This document shows positions 45,605 through 55,150 of a DNA stretch of 64,000 bases, piece after piece. A program made the translations under genes and the position numbers. Numbering within the stretch: position 1 is the first letter of the stretch; each line of letters starts with the position of its first letter. The stretch lies in assembly GCA_930367215.1 (NCBI GenBank), contig OV884058.1, positions 166,390,478 through 166,454,477 of the forward strand. Direction: 5' to 3'. The notes under the pieces were generated by a model. It worked only from the letters and a program-made list of their open reading frames with translations. It was not told the DNA's origin and ran no database searches. The stretch is from Pollenia angustigena (lineage: Eukaryota; Arthropoda; Insecta; Diptera; Polleniidae).

Positions 45605-46137
45605 ATGTAAGCTGCACTTATTTCGCGTGGAATTTTAAGCAAAAGCAAAAAAGTATGTACTGATTATTAAATACGAAATAAAAAATTAAAATAACACAAC
45701 CGGTAACAGTGTCTTATCCATATTTACTTTCTTTTTTATAAAATTTTTTATTAAAAAAAATTATTTTTAGTAAAATACATGTGGGGTTTGTTTACATACG
45801 CAAAACAATGTTGCATACTTTGTAGGAATAAAATCGTCAAATTAGACAAGCTCGCATGATAGGTAACATTGATATATGTCAAAATTTTCGTGTGAAATAA
45901 TTAATGTTGCTCAACATTTTTCCCAAATTTGAACAGAGTACTTGGCTTAAATCGGAAAATTACATAAAAAGTATAAAAAAATTAGCTATAATGATAAAGA
46001 ATAAACTTTTTGTCAGGTGTTTAAAACAGGACAGAGCATTCCATAAAAAAATTAAGTTTTTGGAGCTCTTCCTACCTGAAATATTATTTTTTTGTTTACT
46101 TATAAAAAAAACTTGATCTTATTATGTTCATTAAAAT
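45605..46137. other. Non-coding stretch
   Basis: No gene was recognised. A 70-codon ORF at 45904-46116 is lysine/leucine rich and resembles nothing known. Confidence 0.4.
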
Positions 46138-46256
46138 GGGAAATACTGCTTATAAAAAACTTGACCCTTTTTTTTATTGAAATACCCTTTTTTGACCCTT
46201 TTTTCTGGAAAATCCCCTTTTTGTGACCCTTTTCGAAAATTTCCAACGGTAACCCT
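46138..46256. mobile_element. Right end of a hAT-like element
   Basis: The inverted end CAACGGTAACCCTG is preceded by an array of TGACCCTTTTT and CCCTTTTT motifs (about five copies). It abuts Jockey coding sequence at 46257-46264. The matching left end was not found; it may have been lost in a deletion. Confidence 0.6.
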
Positions 46257-46264
46257 GCTTACTA

Positions 46265-48097
46265 TGAATGTTTTGTCTGTTAGATAGCTCCCCAGAAGCT
46301 AGTGAGTGTTTTGAGGAAGCATTCGTGTTATTTTGACGAGTAGCCCATCATGCCATACTTTGTGAAATGCTTGGGAAATGTCTATAAACAGGGCTGAGCA
46401 GTATTGCTTTTTCTCAAACACCGATCTAATTAGCGTGACAATTCTATGCACTTGTTCTATTGTACCATGTTTCGCTCCGAACTGGTAATCCGGAATGATG
46501 TCGTGTTCATTTAGATGAGGAGTTATACTTAAAACGAATATTTTTTCGAAAAGCTTTGATAGGATTGATAATAAGCTAATCGGTCTGTACGACGCAACCT
46601 TGCTAGCATCTCTTCCTGGCTTGGGAATCATAACAATTATAGAACTCTTCCATGAGGATGGGAAATATCCGACTCTTAATATCGCGTTAAAAATGAGCAG
46701 CAAGATTCTAAAAGCAGACGATGGTAAGTTTCTTATCAGTGACCCTGGGATTTGGTCAGGTCCGGGAGATTTTCTAATATTCACTTTTTCTATTGCAAAT
46801 TTTACTTGAGTTTTCCTAAATTTTATTGGATGGTTTACCTTATCAGGAATGATTGGACGACAGGAACAAGTATGTGCATCATGTGGCGAGAAAACTTTCT
46901 CAAGGTGACCTGCGAAGGCGTTTAATTTTTCATTTGTGTTTTTGGCCCAAGTGCGGTTTTCCAGTCTTAATGGAGATTCTTGCGTTATAGGGCATTTCAT
47001 ATACCGTACAGCCTTCCATCAGCTGTAATTCGAGTTTTTTGTGGCATCTAGGCTGTTTAAATAGCCTTCTACTGCATACTCGTGGTTCTGTCTCAATTTG
47101 TTGCGAAGAGTTGTCAGGTACATATAATTGTAGTTGGGCCTTAGTGGTTGGGGAACGACTGTTTTGCCATTGTCTTCCTAACTTCCTTTTTTTCTCTGAG
47201 GTCTCTATATCCGTCGATGTATTGTAAGGAGCACGTTTAATTGTCCGCTTAACTGGGGTTGTATTTCTTGCAGAATCCAAGGCTTCTGTAAATCGGTTGA
47301 CAGCTATGTATTTGGATGTCAGATTAATTTTTTAGGGGAATGCACTATGATAGGTGAGAGCTCACATACATTTTATACTTTAACCAACTTGTGTTTCTGT
47401 TTGGATAGGAAATAAAGTTTGCAGCTGCGGCATCAGAGTTGCCATTTAAAATTAGGATTGAAGGTGAATGATCAGACGATAGATCATAGGAGGAACTAAC
47501 TAGTACCTGATCGCGCTTGATGTCTTTAATAACAGCAAAGTCAATAAGGTTTGGTAGCTTGTTGAAGTCGGTTGGCCAATAGATAGGCTCACTACTCGAT
47601 AGGACATCAAAACTATTTGCAGTTACGGTATTGTATAGCTGATTACCTCTAGGACTAATAAGTCTGGAGCCCCAATATGTATGTTTAGCGTTGTAATCGC
47701 CAGCAGCAATGAATTTCTGGCCCAATGTGGAGAAGAAGTTGAGAAATTTGTCGTGTACAATTTTGTCCCTCGGGGGACAATAAACGGATGACAACGTAAG
47801 TTTGTAATCAGTAAGATTTATAGATGTGGCCTGGATACAATCTTCTTCGAACTCTGGCAATGGTAAGTGTCTGATGTGTTTGTGCACAATTATGGCTGTG
47901 CCACCACAAGCCCGTCCGCTGGGATGTTTTGTGTCATATGTAAGGTATTCATTAACCCTAAAGCAGTTTTTATGAGTAAAGTGTGTTTCAGAGACAAGAA
48001 GTACGTCGATTTCATGCCTTTGAAGAAAGTTTACAACTTCGTGTTCATGTTGGGATAACCCGTTTGCATTCCAGAAACATATTTTTAACTGGTTCAT
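46265..48097 (-). pseudogene. Jockey ORF2: endonuclease and partial reverse transcriptase
   Basis: The endonuclease is at 47345-48097 (LKICFWNANGL, VSETHF, AAGDYNAKHTYWGS, DFAVIKD, SSDHSP). A linker follows in shifted frames (46930-47280). The reverse transcriptase N-terminal half is at 46299-47000 (IRKSPGPDQIPG, VASYRPISLLSILSKLFEKI, FGAKHGTIEQVHR, LFIDISQAFHKVWHDGLL), ending at SYLTDKTFIVS near 46265. Motifs and order are those of the Jockey clade. Several frameshifts, a stop, and loss of the YADD box make it dead. It abuts the hAT-like end at 46256. Confidence 0.9.
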
Positions 48098-48106
48098 TTG
48101 TTGTTG

Positions 48107-48748
48107 AGGAGAACTTGCAGGAGCATGTTCTGATTTCGCATCATTTCCTGAAACATGTTCTGCATAGTGGCCATGAAGTTATTCATAGTTTGAATTACAT
48201 TTTCAATTGAGCTAGGCATATTTCCAGAAGGCATTTGTAGACCTTCCCTAGGAATATTAGCGTATGTAGATTGCTAAACTAAAGCAGGTTTTTTTAAATG
48301 CAAGAAGACTTTACAACCCCTATAGTTTGCCGTGCGATTGTCGCCACAGTTGCTGCATTTCTTTACATTCGGGTCAGCTTTAGAACGATTAGATTCGGCG
48401 GTTTTATGAGCGTCGCCACAAACCACACATACGTGAGGCAATTTACAATATGATTTTGTATGCCCATGTTCCTGACAGTTTGTGCATTAATGGCTTTCGT
48501 TTTAATGGCTCCTCAACAGTTATTCTTCTGTTGAGTAGGTTACGCAAGTTGTATATGGGATGAACTGAATTTTTGGTTTTGAGAACCGATGAATCAAACG
48601 ATATCTCAATGCGGTGCATTGGTTGAGGAACTTTATTCCTGTTCAAAATGTTACGAACAGATTTTACCTCATACCCCTCTAGCTCTACGGCAGATTTTAT
48701 TTCCTCTGTAGGAGCAGATCTATCTATGCCTTTTATGACAATAATCAA
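48107..48748 (-). pseudogene. Jockey ORF1 (Gag-like) with zinc knuckles
   Basis: The first 75 or so codons (48748 down to about 48500) read IIVIKGIDRSAPTEEI and YNLRNLLNRRITVEEPLKRK, the RRM-like Jockey Gag region. A frameshift follows, then a CCHC knuckle CTNCQEHGHTKSYC and decayed CVVCGDAHKT and CSNCGDNRTANYRGC knuckles. It lies just upstream of ORF2 on the same strand. The 5' end of Gag is missing. It would bind element RNA; here it is non-functional. Confidence 0.85.
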
Positions 48749-48966
48749 ACCCTTAGCACTTTTTTATTGATATGCGTATTGTCATTTTGCTCATCACTAT
48801 TCAATAAGTGCCGCTATATAAAAAAAATGTATCTATAACCTCTTGAATTTACACACTTTTTTATTAAAAAGCACAAAAGACTAAAGTCAAAGTAATTTAA
48901 ATAAAATTTGACAGATCAAGCTTTGTTCACAATAGGCAGCAACATTTTTACTGTTGTTCATAATAG

Positions 48967-49888
48967 GTGCGTTTGAGTACTTTTACAGTAAAATGCAGTA
49001 AATGAGTAAACTAAAAAATTTTCTTTTACAAAAAGCTGTTGTGCAAAAAAGTATGCGAACGCAAAATTTGTAAAATTTCGTAAAATTAAGGCAACAGCTG
49101 ATGGCAAATAATTGCAGTGTTGAAAAATATTGAAACTTTTGACTACTTAACTCGTTTTCTTATCGGTACTCGATTAAATACTTTTTATGACACGAACATT
49201 TTTGGAAAATACAAACAAACTATTTTATGTAATCTTTCATATTTGTTTGTTTTTTATTTTATTTGATTTTACTAATTTGTAGCGGGTTAAATTATTTAAA
49301 AAAAACATGAATAATTTTTTTGCTATTGATTACTTAAGTATACAACTCTAAAAAATTAACATAACCAAAAAAATTTTTAAAGTTTGTATTTAGCCAAATA
49401 AATGCTTCACAAACAAGTTAAATTAACTAATAGTTATTCACTTTTTGTTTTATGTTGTGTTTATAGAACGCGAGCGCCTTACTCGTCCGTTCAACTTACA
49501 TTTAAAACAAAAACAAAATTTCGAAATTTGTTTTTGTTTTAAATGTAAGTTGAACAAACGATTAAGGCGCTCGTGTTTTATAAACTACACATTAGTTTAA
49601 TTTTAATTTCAACTTTTCTTTTATTTTACAATTTTTTCACAATTTGTATGCTTTTTGTTTGTTACTTTTGTTTGTTTACCTTTTGAAGCATATGTTTTTT
49701 TGATTCCTAAATTTTACTGCAAAAATTTCTGCAGTAAACATTTTTAAATACTCAGACAAAAACTGTCACTTTTCGCTCTCAATTTATGTTCTCATTTACT
49801 GCATTTTGTGTACTCGAACGCAATTTCGTAAAATGCAGTAAAGTTTAGTAAAAAAAATAGTAAAAACTTTTGTGTTCTCGAACGCAAC
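48967..49888. mobile_element. TIR element with 6-bp TSD TAATAG
   Basis: The ends GTGCGTTTGAG and the inverted CTCGAACGCAAC are flanked by TAATAG at 48961-48966 and 49889-49894. GCAGTAAA and AACGCAA motifs recur inside both ends. The duplicated segment near 50415 has a single TAATAG with no insert. A hairpin MITE is nested at 49453. Confidence 0.85.
49453..49591. mobile_element. Hairpin MITE family 4, copy 1 (TSD TTA)
   Basis: The 139-bp palindrome contains GAGCGCCTTACTCGTCCGTT, CATTTAAAACAAAAACAAA and their inverse. TTA lies on both sides (49450-49452 and 49592-49594). Confidence 0.9.
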
Positions 49889-50217
49889 TAATAGTGCAAC
49901 AATTTTTTTTCGCGACTACACACATTTTGAATAAAGAAACCGTTTGCAAATTTGGCCCAAAACAATATTATGTATTTAATAGGTATTATTTGTTGGAATA
50001 TTTTGTTAAAATTTTCATTAAAAACTAAATAATATTATTTTCAACGTAAGAAACAATTTTATACAAATTAATGCTGAGGTTCTAGTTGACTCAGCTTTTA
50101 AAAAAACTTTAGTTACATTTATGTTTATAAAATTTAAGGAAAATATATGAAATACTTTGGGAAAAAATAAGAAAGAAGAAAAAACGAAATTGTTGCTCTG
50201 ATTGTAAACAAAGCTTA

Positions 50218-50356
50218 TGTGTAGTTTATAGAACACGAGCGCCTTACTCGTCCGTTTAACTAACATTTAAAACAAAAACAAATTTCGAAATTTTGTTTTT
50301 GTTTTAAATGTAAGTTGAACGGACGAGTAAGGCGCTCGTGTTCTATAAACACCACA
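50218..50356. mobile_element. Hairpin MITE family 4, copy 2 (TSD TTA)
   Basis: It is the same length (139 bp) and nearly the same sequence as copy 1, with arms GAACACGAGCGCCTTACTCG...CGAGTAAGGCGCTCGTGTTC perfectly paired. TTA flanks it at 50215-50217 and 50357-50359. A 3-bp TTA target fits PIF/Harbinger. Confidence 0.92.
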
Positions 50357-50357
50357 T

Positions 50358-50735
50358 TAAGCTTCGTTCACAATCAAAAAAACATTTTAATTTGGTGTTT
50401 ATAATAGAGCAACCATTTTTTTTTCAACCACACACATTTTTCATTAAGAACCCGTTTGCAAATCTTAGCCACAACAATATTATGCATTTATTATTATTTT
50501 TTTACAACATTATGTTAAAATGTTCATTCAAAACTAAAGAAAATTATTTAAAACGTCAGAAAGAATTTCATACAAATTGTTGCTGAAGTTAAAGAGGACT
50601 CAACTTTAGTTACATTTTTAAAAAAATTTTAGTTACATTTTTGTTCTAAAAATGGAAGGAAAATATATGAAATACTTTGGAAAGAAAAATTATTGAAGAA
50701 AAAACGAAATTGTTGCTCTGTAGCTCGTTTCTGTA
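50358..50735. repeat. Segment B of the duplicated repeat (uninterrupted)
   Basis: It begins AAGCTTCGTTCACAATC and aligns with 48917-50216. It carries ATAATAGAGCAACC where segment A holds the 922-bp insertion, so it gives the empty site. Confidence 0.75.
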
Positions 50736-51200
50736 TATACCGCCAGGGTTGTCAGATGTGGCGATTTCTCGCCAAACGTGGCGATTTTCAAACATGTTTG
50801 GCGACCTATTTTTGATTTGGCGAAATGGCGATTTTTTGGCGATTTATAAAATAGTTAAAATCGCCAACTGGCTATTTTTGATGACCTATGAATTTGTTTT
50901 GAAATTCGTTTTTACTTGAGGGCTACACGATCAAGTTTTGCCTATCAAGTTTTAATACACTCACACTTTTTTACCAATACACTCATACTTTTAAAAATTG
51001 ATACGAACTTGCCTCTAAAATTCTCTTGCCAGTGAGTGTATCAATTTTCGTTCAAGAAAACATCTTATTACAAATCTTTTGAAGTTGTTTTTGTTTTTTT
51101 TTCACAAATATTTTGCCGGCAAAAGCTGAAGTTCTTTTTTTTTACAAATTGTTGCGGGAATTTTAAAATTTTAACTAAAAACCTAAAAAAATAGTGAAAT

Positions 51201-52970
51201 ATGTTTATTAATAAAATTTATTTATACAAGCACAAAATAAGGTCTGTTAAGAATGCTTATTATTCTAATAAATTCGAAATGGCTATGGGCAGTAGGAACA
51301 CTTGGAAGCACTTAAGGGATATTGGTATTGGAAAATCAGTTGTTCGCACGGCGGACATTGATATTAACTTATTGAACCACACCTTTGTAAATATCTCGTC
51401 CCCTAGTGCAACCCCTGATTTCTATGATCATATACCATCTAGTAGCTTATCTACTGGAGAGTTTGATTTCCAATGTTTTGATGACTTGGAGGTAATTGAA
51501 GGTTTCCATGCGACTAAATCAAACTCCATAGGATTTGACAATATGGATCCAAAATTCATCAAAATTATTCTGCCATGGCTAGTTAAATATTTTAAGCACA
51601 TTTTCAATACTATTGTCATAACTAACTCTTTTCCCAAAGAATGGAAATACGCCAGGATCGTCCCAGTGCCAAAGTCGAGAGGTGATTTTCGTCCCATTGC
51701 CATCCTGCCATACTTTTCGAAGGTTTTTGAGCGCATGATTCATAAACAGATATATAAATACGTGAACGATAACAATCTATTGACTGATCGTCAATCTGGC
51801 TTTCGACCTCGGCGTAGCTGTATAACGGCGTTATCCGATGTAGTAGAAGACATTAGAGGGAACTTGGATGATGATCAAGTCACATTTTTGGTTCTACTAG
51901 ACCATTCCAAGGCCTTTGATACGGTCAATCATTCTATTCTCTGTTTTAAACTCTCGAGGTTTTTTAGGTTTTCTTCTTTTTCAGTAAAACTAATTAAAAA
52001 TTATCTATCTGAGAGAACACAATCTGTCTCCTTTAATGGGTGTATTTCTCACCCGTTGAAAGTTAAACATGGTGTTCCACAGGGCTCGGTCCTTGGACCG
52101 CTTTTATATTCGCTATACTCAAATGACCTTCCACAAAATCTACATTATTCTAAAATTCAAATGTATGCTGACGACGTTCAAGTATACCTCAGCAGTCCTA
52201 GGGACTCATACCTTACAAGTGTAAACCACTTGAATTTTGATTTGAACAAAATTTTCAATTGGGCTTCGGCTAATGGCTTGAAACTAAATCCGGAAAAATC
52301 CAAATGTTTAGTGATAAGTAGAAAAAATATAGTAATGGATGATATTCTGAATATTTATATTGGAGATGCTAGAATTGCTGTTGTTGCCACGGTTAAAAAT
52401 CTAGGGATAACAATGAACAGGACTTTGACTTGGTCGGATCACATAAATCAGGCTTGTGGCAGGATATATGGTATGTTAAGGGGATTGTGGATCACACAAT
52501 ATTTTACACCACTTAGAATAAGAACTTTAATTGCGAAGACTTGTTTAATACCGACGCTACTTTATGCCTCTGAAATATATGCCGGCTGCAACTCCCGGGA
52601 TCTGAGAAAACTTACCACTACGTATAATAACATTGTTCGTTACGTTTTTGGTCTGAAAAGGTTTGATAGAATAAGTTCGTATTCCTGCCGTTTACTTCAT
52701 TTACCATTTAATAATTTTCTTAAATTTAGGAGCATTATCTTCCTACACAGGATTATAATAACTATGGAACCGAAGTACCTTTACGATCGCTTGCAGTTCG
52801 CGAGATCGCTTAGAGGGAAATCTATTATACAATTTCGTCATAGAAGTCACGCATCAGAATGCCAATTTTTTTTATTTAGTATACGTCTCTGGAATCAACT
52901 TCCAAATCATTTGCAAACCACTTGCAACGCAATAAAATTTAGAAAATTACTTAGTGATTATTTTTCTTAA
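51201..52970 (+). CDS. LINE reverse transcriptase, truncated ORF2 (589 aa)
   Basis: A continuous frame shows FRPIAILPYFSKVFERM, QSGFRPRRSCITAL (about 200), LLDHSKAFDTVNH (about 232), KHGVPQGSVLGPLLYSLYSN (about 290) and the catalytic YADDVQVYL (about 322). A C-terminal block with SIRLWNQLPNHLQ near the end is typical of CR1-group ORF2. The endonuclease domain is absent because of 5' truncation. The apparent ATG at 51201 belongs to the target-site duplication, not to the element, so the natural start is missing. The protein is related in layout to the LINE at 37264 but is clearly a different family. Reverse transcription is inferred from motifs. Confidence 0.88.
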   Translation: MFINKIYLYKHKIRSVKNAYYSNKFEMAMGSRNTWKHLRDIGIGKSVVRTADIDINLLNHTFVNISSPSATPDFYDHIPSSSLSTGEFDFQCFDDLEVIEGFHATKSNSIGFDNMDPKFIKIILPWLVKYFKHIFNTIVITNSFPKEWKYARIVPVPKSRGDFRPIAILPYFSKVFERMIHKQIYKYVNDNNLLTDRQSGFRPRRSCITALSDVVEDIRGNLDDDQVTFLVLLDHSKAFDTVNHSILCFKLSRFFRFSSFSVKLIKNYLSERTQSVSFNGCISHPLKVKHGVPQGSVLGPLLYSLYSNDLPQNLHYSKIQMYADDVQVYLSSPRDSYLTSVNHLNFDLNKIFNWASANGLKLNPEKSKCLVISRKNIVMDDILNIYIGDARIAVVATVKNLGITMNRTLTWSDHINQACGRIYGMLRGLWITQYFTPLRIRTLIAKTCLIPTLLYASEIYAGCNSRDLRKLTTTYNNIVRYVFGLKRFDRISSYSCRLLHLPFNNFLKFRSIIFLHRIIITMEPKYLYDRLQFARSLRGKSIIQFRHRSHASECQFFLFSIRLWNQLPNHLQTTCNAIKFRKLLSDYFS

Positions 52971-53279
52971 AGCTTATCGTTAATCAAATGTGATGATTGT
53001 ATTTCTGTTTAATTATTAAATTATTATTATTATTATTATTTATTATTCAATTAATCTTTATGAATGTTTTTATTTCAATTGTATACCTATTTATTATTAT
53101 TATATTTTATTACTATTATATTATTTATCTTTTTTTTTATTAAGTTCAATTGTGTACCCTACTATTGCTAAAGATATTATCTGTCTAATATAACCTATCT
53201 GATTCTAATACTATAATTCATAAGATTTCATATCTTGTTGTATTAGAAAGCCAACTACATTGTGATAAATAAATAAATA
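51207..53279 (+). mobile_element. CR1-like LINE, 5'-truncated, with 10-bp TSD
   Basis: It is flanked by AAATATGTTT (51197-51206 and 53280-53289). The tail is ATAAATAAATAA before the right duplication. The endonuclease is missing; the sequence starts in the linker before the reverse transcriptase. The ORF is intact, so the insertion is recent. Confidence 0.88.
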
Positions 53280-53283
53280 AAAT

Positions 53284-53530
53284 ATGTTTTCATTCAAAAA
53301 TAAAAAAAAAAAAAAAAAAATGATGTTCTGCGATTCATAGAGCTATACAGAAGCCATGAAATTTTATGAATCTTTCATCATATAGGCGAAATGATTTGAA
53401 AATAAAAGCCTACGAGTCTATAGCTTCTGAAACAAAAATGCCAGTGGAAGAAGTAAAGAAAAAAATAAAGTCCCTTCGAACAGCCTACAGTGCAGAAAAA
53501 TCAAAAGTGGAAAATAGCAAAACATTTTGA
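53284..53530 (+). pseudogene. MADF-domain protein fragment
   Basis: ATGTTTTCATTCAAAAATAA begins a lysine run (19 A's). After a one-base slip the frame reads NDVLRFIELYRSHEIL, stop, then RRNDLKIKAYESIASETKMP and VEEVKKKIKSLRTAYSAEKS. This is a MADF (Adf-1-type Myb/SANT-like DNA-binding) domain: FIELYRxHxxLW, then A-xxIA-xxx-xxxVKxKxxxLRTxYxxE. Only about 75 residues survive, with a frameshift in the poly-A run and one stop. It could be a captured host gene or the DNA-binding second ORF of the transposon. Confidence 0.75.
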
Positions 53531-53780
53531 GTTGTTTTCTCGGCGACGACATCTTGAAAAAGTAAATTGCTTTCAACTTGCGCGCAGCCAACGTCACAGC
53601 TGCCAATTTTTGCATATTTTGACAAACAGTATATGTAAAAGACTATCAAGAAAAAATTGATCGTGTGGCTGCAATGTTATTGTCAAAAACTTGTAAACAA
53701 AGGCTTTGGCGATTTTGGCGATATTTGATATTGAATTTGGCGAAAAAGTTCTAAATTGATCTGACAACCCTGTTTCCCGC

Positions 53781-54437
53781 ATCGTAAAATTTCTTTCATG
53801 AAGAGTGAAACAAAAAATTCCATAGTTTCTCGATTTTTGAGAAAAAAGTGTTTCTGTATTTCAAGGTATATTTATTGCAATTCACACGTTTCATGCGAAA
53901 AGTTTTACGATGTGAGAAATACACAAACGGGCTACAGATTCACATGCAAAACACCCGTATATGAGCTAATTTTTCAATCATAAATTAAACTCTCGTTGTG
54001 ATAAAATGGTACCCTACAGATGAATCACCTGAAAGAATCATATATGATACTTTTTTGATCCCTTTAATGTTAGTTTTTATAATCATTATTGAATCGTTTT
54101 CGTCTCATTTTCCAATCGTAAATTATATATGTAGTTTTTGATTATATTTCATATCAATTTTTCATTGCCATGTTTTTTAATTTTTCTCCGATAAAATCAG
54201 CACCATTATGGCTTTTGATTATTCAAACCAGCTTTATTTTTTTTTATTTTTTTGATTTGGCAAAAACAAAAATTCAAAATATTTAAAAATCATTATTTAC
54301 ACATATAAATGAATCATATCGCTAATTTAGTCTTGTACTATCGTTTGATACGTATGATCGTGATTTGTGTTGCTGCTTTGAATTTAAAAAGTTTACAGCT
54401 ATTTTTTTCTTATTCTTTAATAACAAAAAAATACTTA
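53781..54437. other. Non-coding stretch
   Basis: No gene, TIR pair or tandem array was recognised. Confidence 0.45.
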
Positions 54438-54702
54438 GTGCTGGTTCACACAGGTCAAGTTTGACTCTTCAAGTCTCGAGCTTTTAGGAGAGAGGGGTAA
54501 AGAGAATGGAAAGGGGTACATACTTGACCGTACCAGTCAGTTTTGTATTTTTCTTTTCTTTTTTCATCCGTAATATAATAAAAAGCTACAAAGTTGAAGG
54601 AAAAGAAAACAAAAATTAATTTTGTGCATGAACGTGAACGCAAGTTCAAAAGAAAATTTAAATAAAACTGTTCAAGTAAACTTGACCTGTGTGAACCAGC
54701 AC
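54438..54702. mobile_element. MITE family 3, copy 2 (TA flanks)
   Basis: The ends GTGCTGGTTCACACAGGTCA...TGACCTGTGTGAACCAGCAC are perfectly inverted over 20 bp and bounded by TA (54436-54437 and 54703-54704). The 110-codon minus-strand frame spanning its right border is a by-product. Confidence 0.88.
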
Positions 54703-55150
54703 TAAAAATATTTGAAATGGGAAAATTTAAATAAAATAAAAGTGATGATTTACGAAAAGAAAAAAAATTAAAAGATGCGAAAGACACATGCGCAAACGTA
54801 TTGAAGAGTACAAATCGCTAGATTTGCTACAATTTTCTTTCGCATCGCAATAGAGAGAAGCCCCCCAGAACACCAAAAAAGCTGAAGTAATCCACTTTCG
54901 ATTGGATACGGATTCTAGAACACACCCGTTAGTTTATCTTTTACTACCTATTCAATCAATTTCTATGTTTTGTTTCAATTTTACCTTCTTACCTACAAAA
55001 ACGAATCCTTTATAAAAGAATTTGCGTAACTAAACTTTATTACATAAAATGAGTAATAACTGTTTTATGATTTCTTATTTATACCTATTGAAAGTAGATA
55101 GGATATATATGTATGTATATGTATATCGTTGAGTAATAGCTATGCGTGAG
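54703..55150. other. Non-coding stretch
   Basis: No recognisable gene. It ends in TGCGTGAG, the left TSD of the next element. Confidence 0.45.

Larger units (their letters stand above)
48917..50216. repeat. Segment A of a duplicated repeat (interrupted)
   Basis: It starts AAGCTTTGTTCACAAT and ends ATTGTAAACAAAGCTT, so it has inverted ends of its own. It is highly similar to 50358-50735 apart from the inserted element at 48967. Shared blocks include AAATATATGAAATACTTTGG and CGAAATTGTTGCTCTG. Confidence 0.75.
50916..53674. mobile_element. TIR element (ACACGATCAAG ends) with MADF ORF
   Basis: The left TTGAGGGCTACACGATCAAG and the right TTGATCGTGTGGCTGCAA are imperfect inverted ends. It is the longer relative of 42215-42693 in the opposite orientation. 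It includes a MADF-domain reading frame (53284-53530) whose start codon region was hit by a LINE. No transposase was seen. A second ORF with a Myb/MADF-like domain is known in PIF/Harbinger elements, but membership is not shown here. Confidence 0.7.
50744..53772. mobile_element. hAT-like element containing nested elements
   Basis: The ends CAGGGTTGTCAGAT and the inverted ATCTGACAACCCTG are perfect over 14 bp. The flanks TATACCGC (50736-50743) and TTTCCCGC (53773-53780) match at 6 of 8 positions, an aged 8-bp TSD. TGGCGATTT-type motifs repeat at 50757-50880 and 53700-53745. Most of its length is the TIR element at 50916 and the LINE within that. Confidence 0.82.

Noticed and set aside
48443..48748. 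Host RRM-like gene
   Set aside because: The zinc knuckles that follow in the next frame and the adjacent ORF2 show it to be Jockey Gag.
54455..54787. 110-codon minus-strand ORF as a gene
   Set aside because: It overlaps the inverted ends of MITE family 3 and has no protein-like features.
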